Shown here: one piece after another, positions 36,648-48,134 of the stretch
How the letters are laid out: the number at the start of each line of letters is the position of its first letter
How positions within the stretch are numbered: position 1 is the stretch's first letter
NCBI RefSeq assembly: GCF_032911225.1
Contig: NZ_CP136600.1
Coordinates: 3,410,001 to 3,474,000, forward strand
DNA length: 64,000 nt
DNA from: Thalassotalea fonticola
GTDB taxonomy: Bacteria > Pseudomonadota > Gammaproteobacteria > Enterobacterales > Alteromonadaceae
Direction of reading: 5' to 3'
Notes under the pieces: model-generated
The model's input: the letters and a program-made list of their open reading frames with translations, nothing else
The model's database searches: none
What the model was told of the DNA's origin: nothing
Translations under genes and position numbers: made by a program

Positions 36648-37058
36648 TTTACTCTTCTTCGATTAAAGAAACCAAATTTAAGACATCAGATTGATGATTT
36701 AAATTTGGTTTTTTACCAAAATCCTCACCGAATGCGTGTGTTGATTAACTCTTTAACAATTTGGAAAGCTGATATTAAACCCGGTGATTTGTGTTTATGA
36801 CCTCCAATCATAAACGTCAGCAAGTCACCACGATAAACAATTTATTGTTTATCACTGAGTTGTTTTATACAACAACTCAACATTATAACTAGCAACTCTT
36901 ATCGTGTTGTTAGTTGTTCTTACTCAAGGCCTAAACAGCAATGTTTAGGTTTGACATGAAGATGTCAACATTCTTATGAATGCGTGAAAATGTCAGACTT
37001 GCAACTTAGTTCGGTTTAGTCACCGAACAGTCTTAAAGGAAACTTTTTGGGGTTGTAT
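36648..37058 (+). other. tRNA-Ala to 23S internal transcribed spacer
   Basis: A transcribed spacer of about 410 nt with no gene. It contains the boxA-like ACTCTTTAACAATTTGG near 36749. Complementary arms such as AAATTTAAGACATCAGATTG and CAATCTGATG-type sequences may form the precursor stem cleaved by RNase III. Confidence 0.6.
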
Positions 37059-39947
<2,889 letters not shown>

Positions 39948-40160
39948 ACAACACCCAAGCAGTTTTGTTTGAGGCTGTATGGTCTGACAAAGAAATGTGG
40001 AAACACATCACGCATTAAAGAATAGAGTAAGTACGGTTTAATATTGTTTTTTCCAAATTAGTTAGAAGACTGATGCTCGGTAAGTGTCAGTAGGGCCTGA
40101 AATGAATTCAGGATAAAAAACTTCTAGCAAGCAAAAGAGCTTCTTTTGCGAAACGTTTTT

Positions 40161-40278
40161 TGTCTGGCGACAATAGCACTGTGGAACCACCTGATCCCAT
40201 GCCGAACTCAGAAGTGAAACGCAGTTGCGCCGATGGTAGTGTGGGAGTTCCCATGTGAGAGTAGGTCATCGCCAGGCT
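40161..40278 (+). rRNA. rrf: 5S ribosomal RNA
   Basis: TGTCTGGCGACAATAGC at the 5' end pairs with the 3' end GCCAGGC. The core CCATGCCGAACTCAGAAGTG is diagnostic. Length is about 118 nt. Confidence 0.97.
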
Positions 40279-40289
40279 TCCAATTCAAG

Positions 40290-40320
40290 AAAGCCCCTAG
40301 CTAACGCTAGGGGCTTTTTT
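40290..40320 (+). terminator. rRNA operon terminator
   Basis: AAGCCCCTAGC and GCTAGGGGCTT form a strong stem around TAAC, followed by TTTTTT, 12 bp after the 5S gene. Confidence 0.93.
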
Positions 40321-40350
40321 ACTTTTCAGCCTAGCTCCTAATTGAAAATG

Positions 40351-40377
40351 AAAAGGGCATCCGCAGGGTGCCCTTTT
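40351..40377 (+). terminator. Second terminator-like hairpin after the rRNA operon
   Basis: AAAAGGGCA and TGCCCTTTT pair around an 8-9 nt loop with a T tract, giving a back-up stop for the rRNA operon. Confidence 0.8.
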
Positions 40378-40380
40378 TGT

Positions 40381-40610
40381 TTGTCCGGAATAAAGTCAAC
40401 TCTGCATACACTATCTAGTATGTACGGATGCCGTTTCCATTTTAAGAAGAGCACGTGATACCAATCACGCGTTCACAACTCTCAAACATCCCTGTTTTCG
40501 TTGCATATAGTATTTCCTATACAAAACACGATCCCGAAGGGGAGTCCCTGCTCACAACAAGTTGCTCCCGAAAATGAAATACGAAACATGTTTCGTCAAA
40601 AGCGTTTCAT
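40381..40610. other. Non-coding spacer between the 5S gene and the 5S remnant
   Basis: No gene. It contains the near-palindrome CGAAACATGTTTCG inside a longer AAATACGAAA...TTTCATTT foldback near 40576-40612. Nothing else is recognised. Confidence 0.4.
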
Positions 40611-40736
40611 TTCCCCCATGTGAGAGTAGGTCACGAAAATATGCACCCTGCATTTTCGATATTCACCACATCCATGTGGCTTATCGCCAGACTTCCAATT
40701 CAAGAAAGCCCCTAGCTAACGTTAGGGGCTTTTTTA
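40611..40736 (+). pseudogene. 5S rRNA 3'-end remnant with a 50-bp insert and duplicated terminator
   Basis: CCATGTGAGAGTAGGTCA (40616-40633) and ATCGCCAGACTTCCAATTCA (40683-40702) are the last part of the 5S gene plus its downstream flank. They are followed by a copy of the operon terminator at 40705-40735 with one change (GTTAG for GCTAG). A 50-bp sequence (40634-40683) that can form two small hairpins splits the 5S tail at GGTCA/TCGCC. Confidence 0.8.
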
Positions 40737-40749
40737 TGTTTGGAAATCT

Positions 40750-40845
40750 TTGTTCGACCTCGATAACTGCTCCTGCGTTATTCTACCTACGCCCATCCAT
40801 GGGCTAGTCCCCAGGGATGACGTGGTTTAAGTTGAGAAACTCTGT
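40750..40845. repeat. Dispersed intergenic repeat, copy 2
   Basis: On the minus strand this reads ...GTAGGTAGAATAACGCAGGA..., matching GAGGTAGAGTAACGCAGGGA at 10281-10300. CAGGGATGACGTGGTTTAA (40813-40831) matches the GGGATGACGTGGTGTAA that lies about 80 bp before that block. The two copies are 30 kb apart in intergenic DNA. Confidence 0.6.
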
Positions 40846-40895
40846 GTATGCTCAAATCCCTTTTTTTGTGTACTGTGCTTTGATAGCTTATGATT

Positions 40896-41414
40896 TCATT
40901 GCGAGGATAACTTCTTTAATATATCCATAGCGGTTACAACACCTACTAAACAATTATTTTCGGTAATGAATATGCGGTGAATGTCGTGCTTGGTGATCAT
41001 CGAACAAGTGTCACTCACTGAGCTGGAACTGTCTAACGATAAAACTTCGTGGGTCATAATGGAATTAACCGTGCAATATTCGTTAGCTTTATCCTGTAGA
41101 CGACTGACTTCTGCATCACTTAATTCACCGCCATATGGTCCACAATAAAATTTCGCTAACCTTTGCATTTCAACTTCTGTAGGCGTTCGGCTTTCGAACC
41201 TAATTACATCAGACTGGGTAACAACCCCTACCAATTCATCATCTGCGGCAATTACCGGGGCCCCAGAAATTCTATGTTTTACAAAAAAACTGGCCAGACG
41301 TTTAACTGACCAACCTTCATAAACAGTTAATACATTTTTAGAAATGATATCAGTAAGAGAAAAGTTACTAAGTTCTGATAAAGCAGTTGAGTTTGATAAT
41401 GCCTGTGATCCCAT
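40896..41414 (-). CDS. CBS-domain-pair protein
   Basis: This 172-residue protein consists almost only of two CBS domains: residues 22-75 (LTVYEGWSVKRLASFFVKHR, GVVTQSDVIRF) and 117-170 (SIMTHEVLSLDSS, GVVTAMDILKKL). CBS pairs bind adenosine nucleotides and act as energy or redox sensors. No catalytic domain is attached, so the partner is unknown. It is transcribed away from the Csr-type RNA. Confidence 0.88.
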   Translation of the reverse strand: MGSQALSNSTALSELSNFSLTDIISKNVLTVYEGWSVKRLASFFVKHRISGAPVIAADDELVGVVTQSDVIRFESRTPTEVEMQRLAKFYCGPYGGELSDAEVSRLQDKANEYCTVNSIMTHEVLSLDSSSSVSDTCSMITKHDIHRIFITENNCLVGVVTAMDILKKLSSQ

Positions 41415-41759
41415 ATTCTACCTCGGATGATGTATGTTTAAATCCACCTAAATTAGTATGGCATACATATTCCAAATTTCTATTTAGTAAAGTAAACATC
41501 GATTTATTTTAATAGACTCGGCATAAGCAACTAAACAAGTAAAATTGCTTAACAGTCGCTTAATACATACCTATTAATGAGCTGATTTTGTTGTGCGACA
41601 TTGACCATACCTTGTATAGACATTAGCGGAAACAGTTATTGATTAAATTAATAAAGTCAATAATAACAAGTGCTTATGGTGATTGTTTGTTTAATGACCA
41701 GTTACGACCTTTGTAACAGATTGTAATAAAGTGATGAAGGTTTAAACTTTATAACAGTT
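41415..41759. other. Spacer upstream of the Csr-type sRNA
   Basis: AT-rich DNA without a gene. A TATAAC -10 candidate at 41750-41755 has no good -35, as expected for an activator-dependent sRNA promoter. TTTGTAACAGATTGTAATAA near 41710-41729 may be part of an activator site, but it does not clearly match the GacA/UvrY consensus. Confidence 0.4.
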
Positions 41760-42052
41760 ACAGGATGTAGCTTATTAGAAATCAAGAAGTGGAAATTTGG
41801 TAGGGATGCTATAAGGACAGACTTAATGGATTATTAAGTTAATCAGGAAGATTATTTATCAATGGATGACTTACCCCTCGGGGTTTATGGATAGCAACTA
41901 AGGTGTCAGGATGACCGAAAATAAAAAACAATGTATGGAAACGATTAAAATATAGGGACAGTATTTCAAGGATAGGTTCGGGGCTGGATTAACCAGAACA
42001 ATGACAAAAGTATTTGTCGAAGAGCGATAGTTATTTAACTATCGTTTTTTTT
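41760..42052 (+). ncRNA. CsrB/CsrC-type CsrA-sequestering small RNA
   Basis: This non-coding stretch of about 290 nt carries 13 GGA motifs (41763, 41791, 41804, 41815, 41828, 41846, 41864, 41889, 41909, 41937, 41956, 41970 and 41986). Most are of the AGGA, TGGA or GGGA type bound by CsrA. It ends in a strong terminator. In E. coli the csrC gene lies next to yihI, and here yihI starts 120 bp downstream. GGA density, lack of a reading frame, terminator and synteny together support the call. The 5' end is estimated. Confidence 0.87.
42025..42052 (+). terminator. Terminator of the Csr-type sRNA
   Basis: CGATAGTTA and TAACTATCG form a perfect 9-bp stem with a 2-nt spacer, followed by eight T residues. 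Confidence 0.92.
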
Positions 42053-42173
42053 GTCTTTCAAAAAGTAATTAGTATAAGACTAAGGATAAATTGTCAGTTT
42101 ATTGAACAAAAACTAACAGTTTTAGCGAGAGATCGCGTAAAATAGACATAATTACTATTTATTTAAGATTATT

Positions 42174-42746
42174 ATGAGCAGAACCAAAAAATCTCGCAAG
42201 CCAGGCCGCATGAGAACAATAAGCGAGCCAAAAAAGACCGTTATCGAAGAGAAAGAGCCTCGAGCTCGTAAAACATCAGGCAATAAAGCAGGTACCCGTC
42301 AGCAAGTTGCTTTTGTAAAGGAAAGTCCTGTAGATAATGTAAAAGATAAAGATCCCCGCATTGGTAGCAAGAAGCCAATAGATCTTGGTGTTGCCGCTAC
42401 TCCTGTTAAACAAGCTAAACCGAAAGCTAAAGTTCTACAGCAACCGATTGCTGCGATTAAAGATGTTGAAGTAGACAACACTGAAATTGAGCTTCTAGAA
42501 AAAGAATTATTTGCCATAGAAGATAATGAAGAATTACAAATCCTAGCCGCTCGTGCAGAAGCTGGTGAAGAGTTAACAGAAACTGAAGCTCAACAACTCT
42601 CTGATAGCTTTGATCGTTACGAAGAGCTATTAGCTGCTTTAGGCATTGAAACAGAAGATGACGATGAAGAGTATGATGACGAAGATTCGGACGATCAACT
42701 TTGGGATAAATTGGACGAATCTGATTTTTCAGAATTTAAAGAGTAA
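42174..42746 (+). CDS. yihI: Der GTPase-activating protein YihI
   Basis: YihI stimulates the GTPase Der, which acts in 50S ribosome assembly. The 190-residue protein has a basic, disordered N-terminus (SRTKKSRKPGRM), the conserved core DKDPRIGSKKPIDLG, a helical segment (residues 100-160) and a very acidic tail (EDDDEEYDDEDSDDQ). It begins the group yihI-DUF2489-DksA-like-hemN. In E. coli yihI is likewise followed by hemN. Confidence 0.95.
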   Translation: MSRTKKSRKPGRMRTISEPKKTVIEEKEPRARKTSGNKAGTRQQVAFVKESPVDNVKDKDPRIGSKKPIDLGVAATPVKQAKPKAKVLQQPIAAIKDVEVDNTEIELLEKELFAIEDNEELQILAARAEAGEELTETEAQQLSDSFDRYEELLAALGIETEDDDEEYDDEDSDDQLWDKLDESDFSEFKE

Positions 42747-42754
42747 TTTTTATT

Positions 42755-43255
42755 GTGTCTTTTAGTATCATTTTACTTATTATTTTTGCTTCATTATTTC
42801 TTTTTGCTTTAGCGAGTTATGCTGCGTTTTTAATGTTTAAATTACGCAACCAAACAATAAATATGAAGCTTATTGAAGAAGAACATAAGCACCAACAAAT
42901 CGTTCGTGATTTGAAAGCTGTTGACTCTATAGTACTGATAACCAAAGCAATTAATGAAAAACAATGTGATATATCTGAAGGCTGTTGGCGCCTATCTGTA
43001 TTAATGGAATCATTGCCTCAACATAGTGAAGAGTTAAACATTAAATTTCCTGCTATATTTAAGTTATACAGCGAAATAAGTCATATGCCGATCCTTGAAG
43101 CACGCAAACAACTATCAAAGAAAGATAGGTTAGCGCTAGATCTAGAGCGTATGGGGATTGAACAAGAATTAGAGTCTGCTGTATATTCGGATGTAGCAGA
43201 TTTACTACCCTTTGTTAAATCACTGCAAAAAGAGCTTAACCAACAAAAAAAATAG
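42755..43255 (+). CDS. DUF2489 family membrane-anchored protein
   Basis: This 166-residue protein has one N-terminal transmembrane helix (residues 3-30, FSIILLIIFASLFLFALAS) and a cytoplasmic helical domain. The family is found next to yihI in Vibrio and Alteromonadales, and its function is unknown. The start is a GTG, 8 bp after the yihI stop, with no strong ribosome-binding site, suggesting translational coupling. Confidence 0.82.
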   Translation: MSFSIILLIIFASLFLFALASYAAFLMFKLRNQTINMKLIEEEHKHQQIVRDLKAVDSIVLITKAINEKQCDISEGCWRLSVLMESLPQHSEELNIKFPAIFKLYSEISHMPILEARKQLSKKDRLALDLERMGIEQELESAVYSDVADLLPFVKSLQKELNQQKK

Positions 43256-43271
43256 CAAGCGAGGCTGAATT

Positions 43272-43583
43272 ATGTCAGAACAGCTAAAATCAGATTTTAC
43301 CCAACGTATAATTGCTTTACAGGAACGTGTTAATTCAATTCATGGTGACTTTGCCGATGGTAGAGACGCGGACTGGGCTGAGCAAGCCTGCGAACGTGAA
43401 AATGATGAAGTACTCAATGCACTCGAATCTGAAGCTAAAATTGAAATACAGCAACTTTCCAATGCCATTACTCGTATAGAAGATGGCTCTTATGGTATAT
43501 GCGCAGAATGTGGTGATGATATTGCAATCGGTCGATTAAAAGTCCAACCGTCAGCTACAAAGTGTATTCAATGCGCCGAATAG
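43272..43583 (+). CDS. DksA/TraR-type C4 zinc-finger protein
   Basis: This 103-residue protein has a helical N-terminal part and a C-terminal zinc finger with CAECG...KCIQC. It lacks the full-length coiled coil of DksA, so it is a short DksA-like protein of the TraR/YbiI kind. Such proteins may modulate RNA polymerase, but the acidic DksA tip residues cannot be assigned with certainty. A ribosome-binding site GCGAGG precedes it. Confidence 0.85.
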   Translation: MSEQLKSDFTQRIIALQERVNSIHGDFADGRDADWAEQACERENDEVLNALESEAKIEIQQLSNAITRIEDGSYGICAECGDDIAIGRLKVQPSATKCIQCAE

Positions 43584-43660
43584 GGCGCAATAACAATAAA
43601 CCCTATACTTCCTTAGGCTAAAATAAACTCAATTGTTAACCAAGTGCTAAAACATTGCGC

Positions 43661-43674
43661 TTGATCAATACGCA
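43661..43674 (+). promoter_or_regulatory. Weak FNR-like half site upstream of hemN
   Basis: TTGATCAATACGCA matches the left half TTGAT of the FNR box TTGATNNNNATCAA but only poorly the right half. hemN is FNR-controlled in several bacteria, so it is worth noting only as a weak candidate. Confidence 0.3.
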
Positions 43675-43684
43675 TTATTATAAT

Positions 43685-43716
43685 CTTTTTATACTAATCA
43701 CGATTAGTATAAAAAG
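43685..43716 (+). promoter_or_regulatory. Perfect 15-bp inverted repeat over the hemN ribosome-binding site
   Basis: CTTTTTATACTAATC and GATTAGTATAAAAAG pair perfectly around AC. The second arm contains the AAAAAG of the AAAAAGG ribosome-binding site, about 10 nt before the hemN ATG at 43727. The RNA hairpin would mask the site. As DNA it could also be an operator. Confidence 0.75.
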
Positions 43717-43726
43717 GTTTTTGTAA

Positions 43727-45094
43727 ATGACGTCTCAAATGTTTTCTCCGGAATTATTAGCCAAATATAATGTAAGTGGGCCACGCTATACATCGTATCC
43801 AACTGCTTTAGAATTTAACGAGCAGTTTACCGATGTAGATTTAATTGCAGCGGTAAATAATTCAACAACAAAAGATTTGTCTTTATATATCCACATTCCT
43901 TTTTGCCATAGTCTTTGCTATTACTGTGGATGTAATAAGATTGTCACTCGTCATCGTGGTAAAGCCGATGAATATCTCGACTATTTATTTAAAGAAATAG
44001 ACTCTCGAGCACAATTATTTCAAGACCACCAGGTAAAGCAATTACATTGGGGTGGTGGAACACCAACGTTCTTAACAAAAGAACAAATTAGCCGACTGGT
44101 AAACAAGCTTAAAGCAGTATTTAATTTTTCAGATTCAGCTGAATTAAGTATTGAAGTTGATCCAAGAGAAATCGAATTAGACTTAGTAGACCATTTATAT
44201 GCTGAAGGCTTTAATCGCTTAAGTATTGGCGTACAAGATGTTGATACTAAGGTTCAAAAAGCAATAAACAGAGAGCAGAGTACAGAGTTTGTTACGGATT
44301 TAATTCATCATGCAAAAGCGGTTGGTTTTAATTCGGTAAATATCGATTTAATTTATGGCCTACCGCATCAATCACCTGAAACTTTCGCCAATACTATTGC
44401 GGCAGTAAAAGTAATGGATCCGGATAGGATTTCTCTTTTTAGTTATGCGCATATGCCTAGTCGTTTTGCCGCGCAGCGCAAAATAAGAGACGAATGGATG
44501 CCTAATGCAGACCAAAAATTTGCCATTATGCAGTACGCGATAGAATCACTAATTGACTTAGGTTATGACTTCATCGGAATGGATCATTTTGCTAAGCCTA
44601 CGGATGAATTATCTATTGCCCAAAAAGCCGGAAAATTACACCGTAATTTCCAAGGATACACAACACTAGGTGACTGCGATTTACTCGCCATGGGCGTATC
44701 TTCTATTAGCGCTATTGGCCAAAGCTTTAGCCAAAACAGCAAAACCCTAAAAGAATATTATCAAGCGGTGGACGAGAAAGGCCATGCGCTAGAAAAAGGC
44801 ATTGTGACTACAAAAGACGACGTGATCAGAGCTACAGTAATTAAAGAGCTAATGTGTAATTTTAGTTTGTCTAAAACACTAATTGAACAGCAATATGATA
44901 TTAACTTTAATGAGTATTTCGCTGAAGACTTACACAGCTTACAGACTTTTATTAATGATGACTTATTAACTAACAATATTGATGAAATTATAGTTGCCGA
45001 GAAAGGGCGATTGTTAATTCGCAATATTTGTATGTCGTTTGATGCGTATTTAAAATCAAAAATCCATCAACAACGATTTTCTCGGGTAATTTAA
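43727..45094 (+). CDS. hemN: Oxygen-independent coproporphyrinogen III dehydrogenase
   Basis: HemN is a radical-SAM enzyme that performs the same haem-synthesis step as HemF but without oxygen. Its 455 residues match E. coli HemN. The [4Fe-4S] motif is in HIPFCHSLCYYCGCNK (CX3CX2C), with the SAM-binding HWGGGTPTFL and the substrate region FIGMDHFAKP. The start lies right after a perfect inverted repeat that covers the ribosome-binding site, so expression is probably controlled post-transcriptionally or by a bound repressor. Confidence 0.97.
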   Translation: MTSQMFSPELLAKYNVSGPRYTSYPTALEFNEQFTDVDLIAAVNNSTTKDLSLYIHIPFCHSLCYYCGCNKIVTRHRGKADEYLDYLFKEIDSRAQLFQDHQVKQLHWGGGTPTFLTKEQISRLVNKLKAVFNFSDSAELSIEVDPREIELDLVDHLYAEGFNRLSIGVQDVDTKVQKAINREQSTEFVTDLIHHAKAVGFNSVNIDLIYGLPHQSPETFANTIAAVKVMDPDRISLFSYAHMPSRFAAQRKIRDEWMPNADQKFAIMQYAIESLIDLGYDFIGMDHFAKPTDELSIAQKAGKLHRNFQGYTTLGDCDLLAMGVSSISAIGQSFSQNSKTLKEYYQAVDEKGHALEKGIVTTKDDVIRATVIKELMCNFSLSKTLIEQQYDINFNEYFAEDLHSLQTFINDDLLTNNIDEIIVAEKGRLLIRNICMSFDAYLKSKIHQQRFSRVI

Positions 45095-45101
45095 TCAGCG
45101 A

Positions 45102-45635
45102 TTATATCTTACCTAGTATGTGATTAAGACCAGCACTGTTTATAACCAGATGCTGGTTTTTTTTGTCTTCCATTATTTCAGCTTGTTCAGCCCATTGATA
45201 AAATACATTGCGGTGAATCGACGCATATAGGTTTCGTCTTACTCGAACTTTTAATTCTCCATTATTACTAATTTCTAACTTATGCTCTTCATCAAGCAAG
45301 AGCATGTCTCCTAAGTTAGTGGTTAATTCAATTGTTGACGGAGTTACATCATCTAACCAATGCCAATGAGTAATCACAAAGGGCTCTTTGGTTACAGTGA
45401 TCTTAATTTTTTCAACTGGAGTTACTAAAAAATAGTCATTCTCTTCCTTTTTCAAAACAGTAGAAAAGAGCCTAACCAAACGCTCCCGATTAATAACAGT
45501 ACCCATATAGAACCAACTACCATCGGCTTTAATTTCCATAGGCATCTCACCACAATATGGTGGATCCCATAGTTCTACGGGGGGGAGTTTACCTTCAAGA
45601 TCAGTTAATTGTTTACTAATATGTTCTAGAGACAT
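45102..45635 (-). CDS. DUF1285 family protein
   Basis: This 177-residue cytoplasmic protein belongs to DUF1285, recognisable by PPVELWDPPYCGEMPMEIKADGSWFYMGT split over the N-terminal third and VTPVEKIKI. Structures in the family show a two-subdomain fold of unknown activity. It is convergent with hemN, 7 bp from its stop, and probably monocistronic. Confidence 0.85.
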   Translation of the reverse strand: MSLEHISKQLTDLEGKLPPVELWDPPYCGEMPMEIKADGSWFYMGTVINRERLVRLFSTVLKKEENDYFLVTPVEKIKITVTKEPFVITHWHWLDDVTPSTIELTTNLGDMLLLDEEHKLEISNNGELKVRVRRNLYASIHRNVFYQWAEQAEIMEDKKNQHLVINSAGLNHILGKI

Positions 45636-45718
45636 GTAAGGTTTCTTTCGTTAGTGATTAGACAGCTATAAGTATAGCTGTTGGCGGCACAAGGTGTGTT
45701 ACCGAGAATAATAAGACG

Positions 45719-47536
45719 TTAAGCGGCATAATTCGTAACTTTATTTTTACCTCCGGCTTTTGATAGATACATGGCTTCATCGGCTTTTTTAATAACTTCT
45801 TCTAAAGTGTCGCCTTCTTCGACTTGCGCTAGCCCTAGACTCACGGTTGTAGAAAATTCTGTACCATCGAAGGTAATGATGCATTCTTCAATCGCTTTTC
45901 TTATTCGTTCGGCTAAGTTATAGGCATCGCCTAAAGAGTTATTATGACAACCAATCATAAATTCTTCTCCACCAATTCGGCCACAAAAATCACTCGCTCG
46001 AATAATACTTCGCGTTAAATCGCCAACTTCTTTCAGAGTTTGATCGCCTGCAGGGTGGCCATATTGGTCATTAATCAGCTTAAAGTTGTCTATATCAAAG
46101 GCAATAAAAGCCAAAGGCTTTTCTTGGCGATTAGCCTGAGCGATAGCCATTTTGGCTAAATTCATAAATGCTCGGCGATTCGGTAGACTAGTTAACATAT
46201 CTGTTCTGGCTTCAAACTCAGCCTGTTCTTTAGCCGCCTTAAGCATTTGGTTTTGTTGTTTAACTTGTTCTTGTAATGCATAAGCTTTTTCATAAGCATT
46301 ACTTACCGTATCTAAATCCTCGGTTGAGCCATAGTTATAGTGAGCAATGGCTTTACCGTACATTGCCCAAATTAAACAAATAAGTTGCGCTAACATGCCT
46401 ATTGTGGGTAAAAAGACTAAACCATAAGAAGGCGATACCCAACCCCAAGCTTGTAAGTTGGTGCTTAGTAAAATCATAAAAAACAAAGTCTTAGCCAACA
46501 CCATAGTAGTGATTTTCTTTTCACCTAAACTACCACAATAAACCGCGGCAATAATTGCTGCAGGGAAAGTGAAAATTGCAAGTTGTTGAATTTTCATCGC
46601 CAATTCGTGAAAACCAATAATTGCTACAGGTAAAGCAATCAACACAAGTGTTAATGTTAAATGCATTACTTTGTCGGCCTTTATAGAATGATAAGATGCA
46701 TTGCTATAAACGCGCATAAATTGTATCCCGGCAGCCATCATTATGATCATAGATATGGTTCCGAGAGGGTGATAGCCAAGATTTGGCACATACAAATTTA
46801 AAATACCTGTGGTTAACCCGAGTACAGGCAAGGAGCTTATAGCAAATAAGCTATACCACATAAAAAACTTTTCTTTTAAAAAGTTAAATAAAGCAAGACT
46901 AATAAATGCTGAAATAATAATAAAGCTTACTACTATTGTAAAAATCACGTGCTCAACATTAGACGCTTTAACAATTGCTTTGGTCGACCATATTCGAAAT
47001 TCAGCAAATCTAGGAGTGGCAACATCACTGAATGTTTCTAACAATACCTCGACACTCTCATGTGGTTTTAACTCGAGCGGAAGTGCAACTCGCGGAAATG
47101 CAATTGAACGGTCAGCGGCACTTTCAAACAGGCTGTTTTTTGTAGAACTGAAATTTTCCTCACTATCTAGCGTGCGTTGATATAGCACTACGGTGGAAGG
47201 TTGGTGGTATGGATATTCTATATGAATGACTACTACAGAATCACTACCATTTGTTATGATGAATTTATTCCAAACAGAACCAGCAATGTTACCTAGCCAG
47301 GACTCTTCTGCACTACTTTCTTTAAAGTAATTTACTTTTTGCCATACTTGCTCAGCAGTTAAGCTGGATTGTTCATCAAGTAAATACTGAACAGGACCTT
47401 TAATTGAAGTACCATTTTCATTACCATGAACCAATAATACCGTTCGCTCTTCTGCACTAAAGCTAGGCAATGAAGAAAGGCAAATAAATACCAGAAGTAC
47501 TGATCTTAGAAGGTAATTGAAAAATTTATTATTCAA
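45719..47536 (-). CDS. Diguanylate cyclase with 7TMR-DISM sensor
   Basis: This is a 605-residue membrane sensor enzyme. A signal peptide (residues 1-27, ending FSAEE) and a periplasmic DISM-type beta domain (30-185) are followed by seven predicted transmembrane helices (about 190-390). A coiled coil (about 405-440) leads into a GGDEF domain (445-600). The active-site loop is CGRIGGEEFM (GGEEF), so cyclic-di-GMP synthesis is expected. No inhibitory RxxD site sits at the usual position before GGEEF. It likely links an extracellular ligand to motility or biofilm control. Confidence 0.9.
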   Translation of the reverse strand: MNNKFFNYLLRSVLLVFICLSSLPSFSAEERTVLLVHGNENGTSIKGPVQYLLDEQSSLTAEQVWQKVNYFKESSAEESWLGNIAGSVWNKFIITNGSDSVVVIHIEYPYHQPSTVVLYQRTLDSEENFSSTKNSLFESAADRSIAFPRVALPLELKPHESVEVLLETFSDVATPRFAEFRIWSTKAIVKASNVEHVIFTIVVSFIIISAFISLALFNFLKEKFFMWYSLFAISSLPVLGLTTGILNLYVPNLGYHPLGTISMIIMMAAGIQFMRVYSNASYHSIKADKVMHLTLTLVLIALPVAIIGFHELAMKIQQLAIFTFPAAIIAAVYCGSLGEKKITTMVLAKTLFFMILLSTNLQAWGWVSPSYGLVFLPTIGMLAQLICLIWAMYGKAIAHYNYGSTEDLDTVSNAYEKAYALQEQVKQQNQMLKAAKEQAEFEARTDMLTSLPNRRAFMNLAKMAIAQANRQEKPLAFIAFDIDNFKLINDQYGHPAGDQTLKEVGDLTRSIIRASDFCGRIGGEEFMIGCHNNSLGDAYNLAERIRKAIEECIITFDGTEFSTTVSLGLAQVEEGDTLEEVIKKADEAMYLSKAGGKNKVTNYAA

Positions 47537-47739
47537 GTAAGTATACTTCCATTAAGGCAAAATCAATTTGCTGTTATTGCATATTCTTCAAAAGAAAAAT
47601 ACGCAATACGTCCATGTTCTGATTTTTATTATTTGTATTGTTTTTATTTAATCTAGCAGACTTTTATCATAATTGTAAACGAAGGGTTAATTTGCCAAGC
47701 TTTCATTTCAATGTAAGGGTAAAAATATATTAAAAATGC

Positions 47740-47767
47740 TTGCAAAAAATCCGCCATCTAATATACA
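47740..47767 (+). promoter_or_regulatory. tRNA-His promoter
   Basis: TTGCAA, a 16-bp spacer and TATACA, with a GC-rich discriminator (ATCCGCGC) usual for stable-RNA genes. It lies 53 bp before the tRNA. Confidence 0.75.
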
Positions 47768-47819
47768 ATCCGCGCACTGTTTCAAACCCTGATGCAGTTC
47801 ATACGCGCAACACCTCAGT

Positions 47820-47896
47820 GGTGGCTATAGCTCAGTTGGTAGAGCCCCGGATTGTGATTCCGGTTGTCGTGGGTTCAAATCCCATTAGCCACCCCA
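47820..47896 (+). tRNA. tRNA-His(GTG)
   Basis: A 77-nt cloverleaf including the extra G-1 specific to tRNA-His, anticodon GTG in ATTGTGATT, acceptor GTGGCTA/TAGCCAC and an encoded CCA. It is nearly identical to the E. coli gene. Its 3' end recurs three times downstream. Confidence 0.97.
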
Positions 47897-47979
47897 TTTT
47901 TCTTTTCTAGTTTCAAATTCAACATAAAAAATTATAGCAGTAACAGAATCACCAGTAATTCCATTCTTAATTACCGTGA

Positions 47980-48000
47980 TGTTCAAATCCCATTAGCCAC
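47980..48000 (+). repeat. tRNA-His 3'-end copy A (att-like)
   Basis: GTTCAAATCCCATTAGCCAC repeats the T-arm and acceptor 3' strand of tRNA-His exactly over 20 nt, 85 bp downstream of the gene. It does not form a tRNA. This is the usual footprint of tRNA-targeted integration. Confidence 0.85.
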
Positions 48001-48036
48001 ATTGCTTTCCACTAAATTAAAAAAATAACAAATGCT

Positions 48037-48050
48037 TTGATCTAGATCAA
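48037..48050 (+). promoter_or_regulatory. Perfect FNR-type box upstream of the ATP-grasp gene
   Basis: TTGATCTAGATCAA is a perfect FNR/EtrA palindrome (TTGAT-N4-ATCAA). A TATACC -10 candidate at 48093-48098 would place its centre near -61, a standard class I activator position. Confidence 0.7.
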
Positions 48051-48134
48051 TAAAGCCTGTGATGTATTCTAGGAATTACATATATCTTTTGCTATACCTA
48101 AGGACGACTTCCATAGTGAATTGACTACCAAATT

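Noticed and set aside
40562..40807. An 81-codon plus-strand open frame downstream of the rRNA operon
   Set aside because: It runs through the 5S remnant, the copied terminator and a dispersed repeat, and has no ribosome-binding site or recognisable domain.
43661..43674. An FNR box for hemN
   Set aside because: Only the left half fits. It is kept as a low-confidence feature and is not used as a finding, in contrast to the perfect box at 48037.
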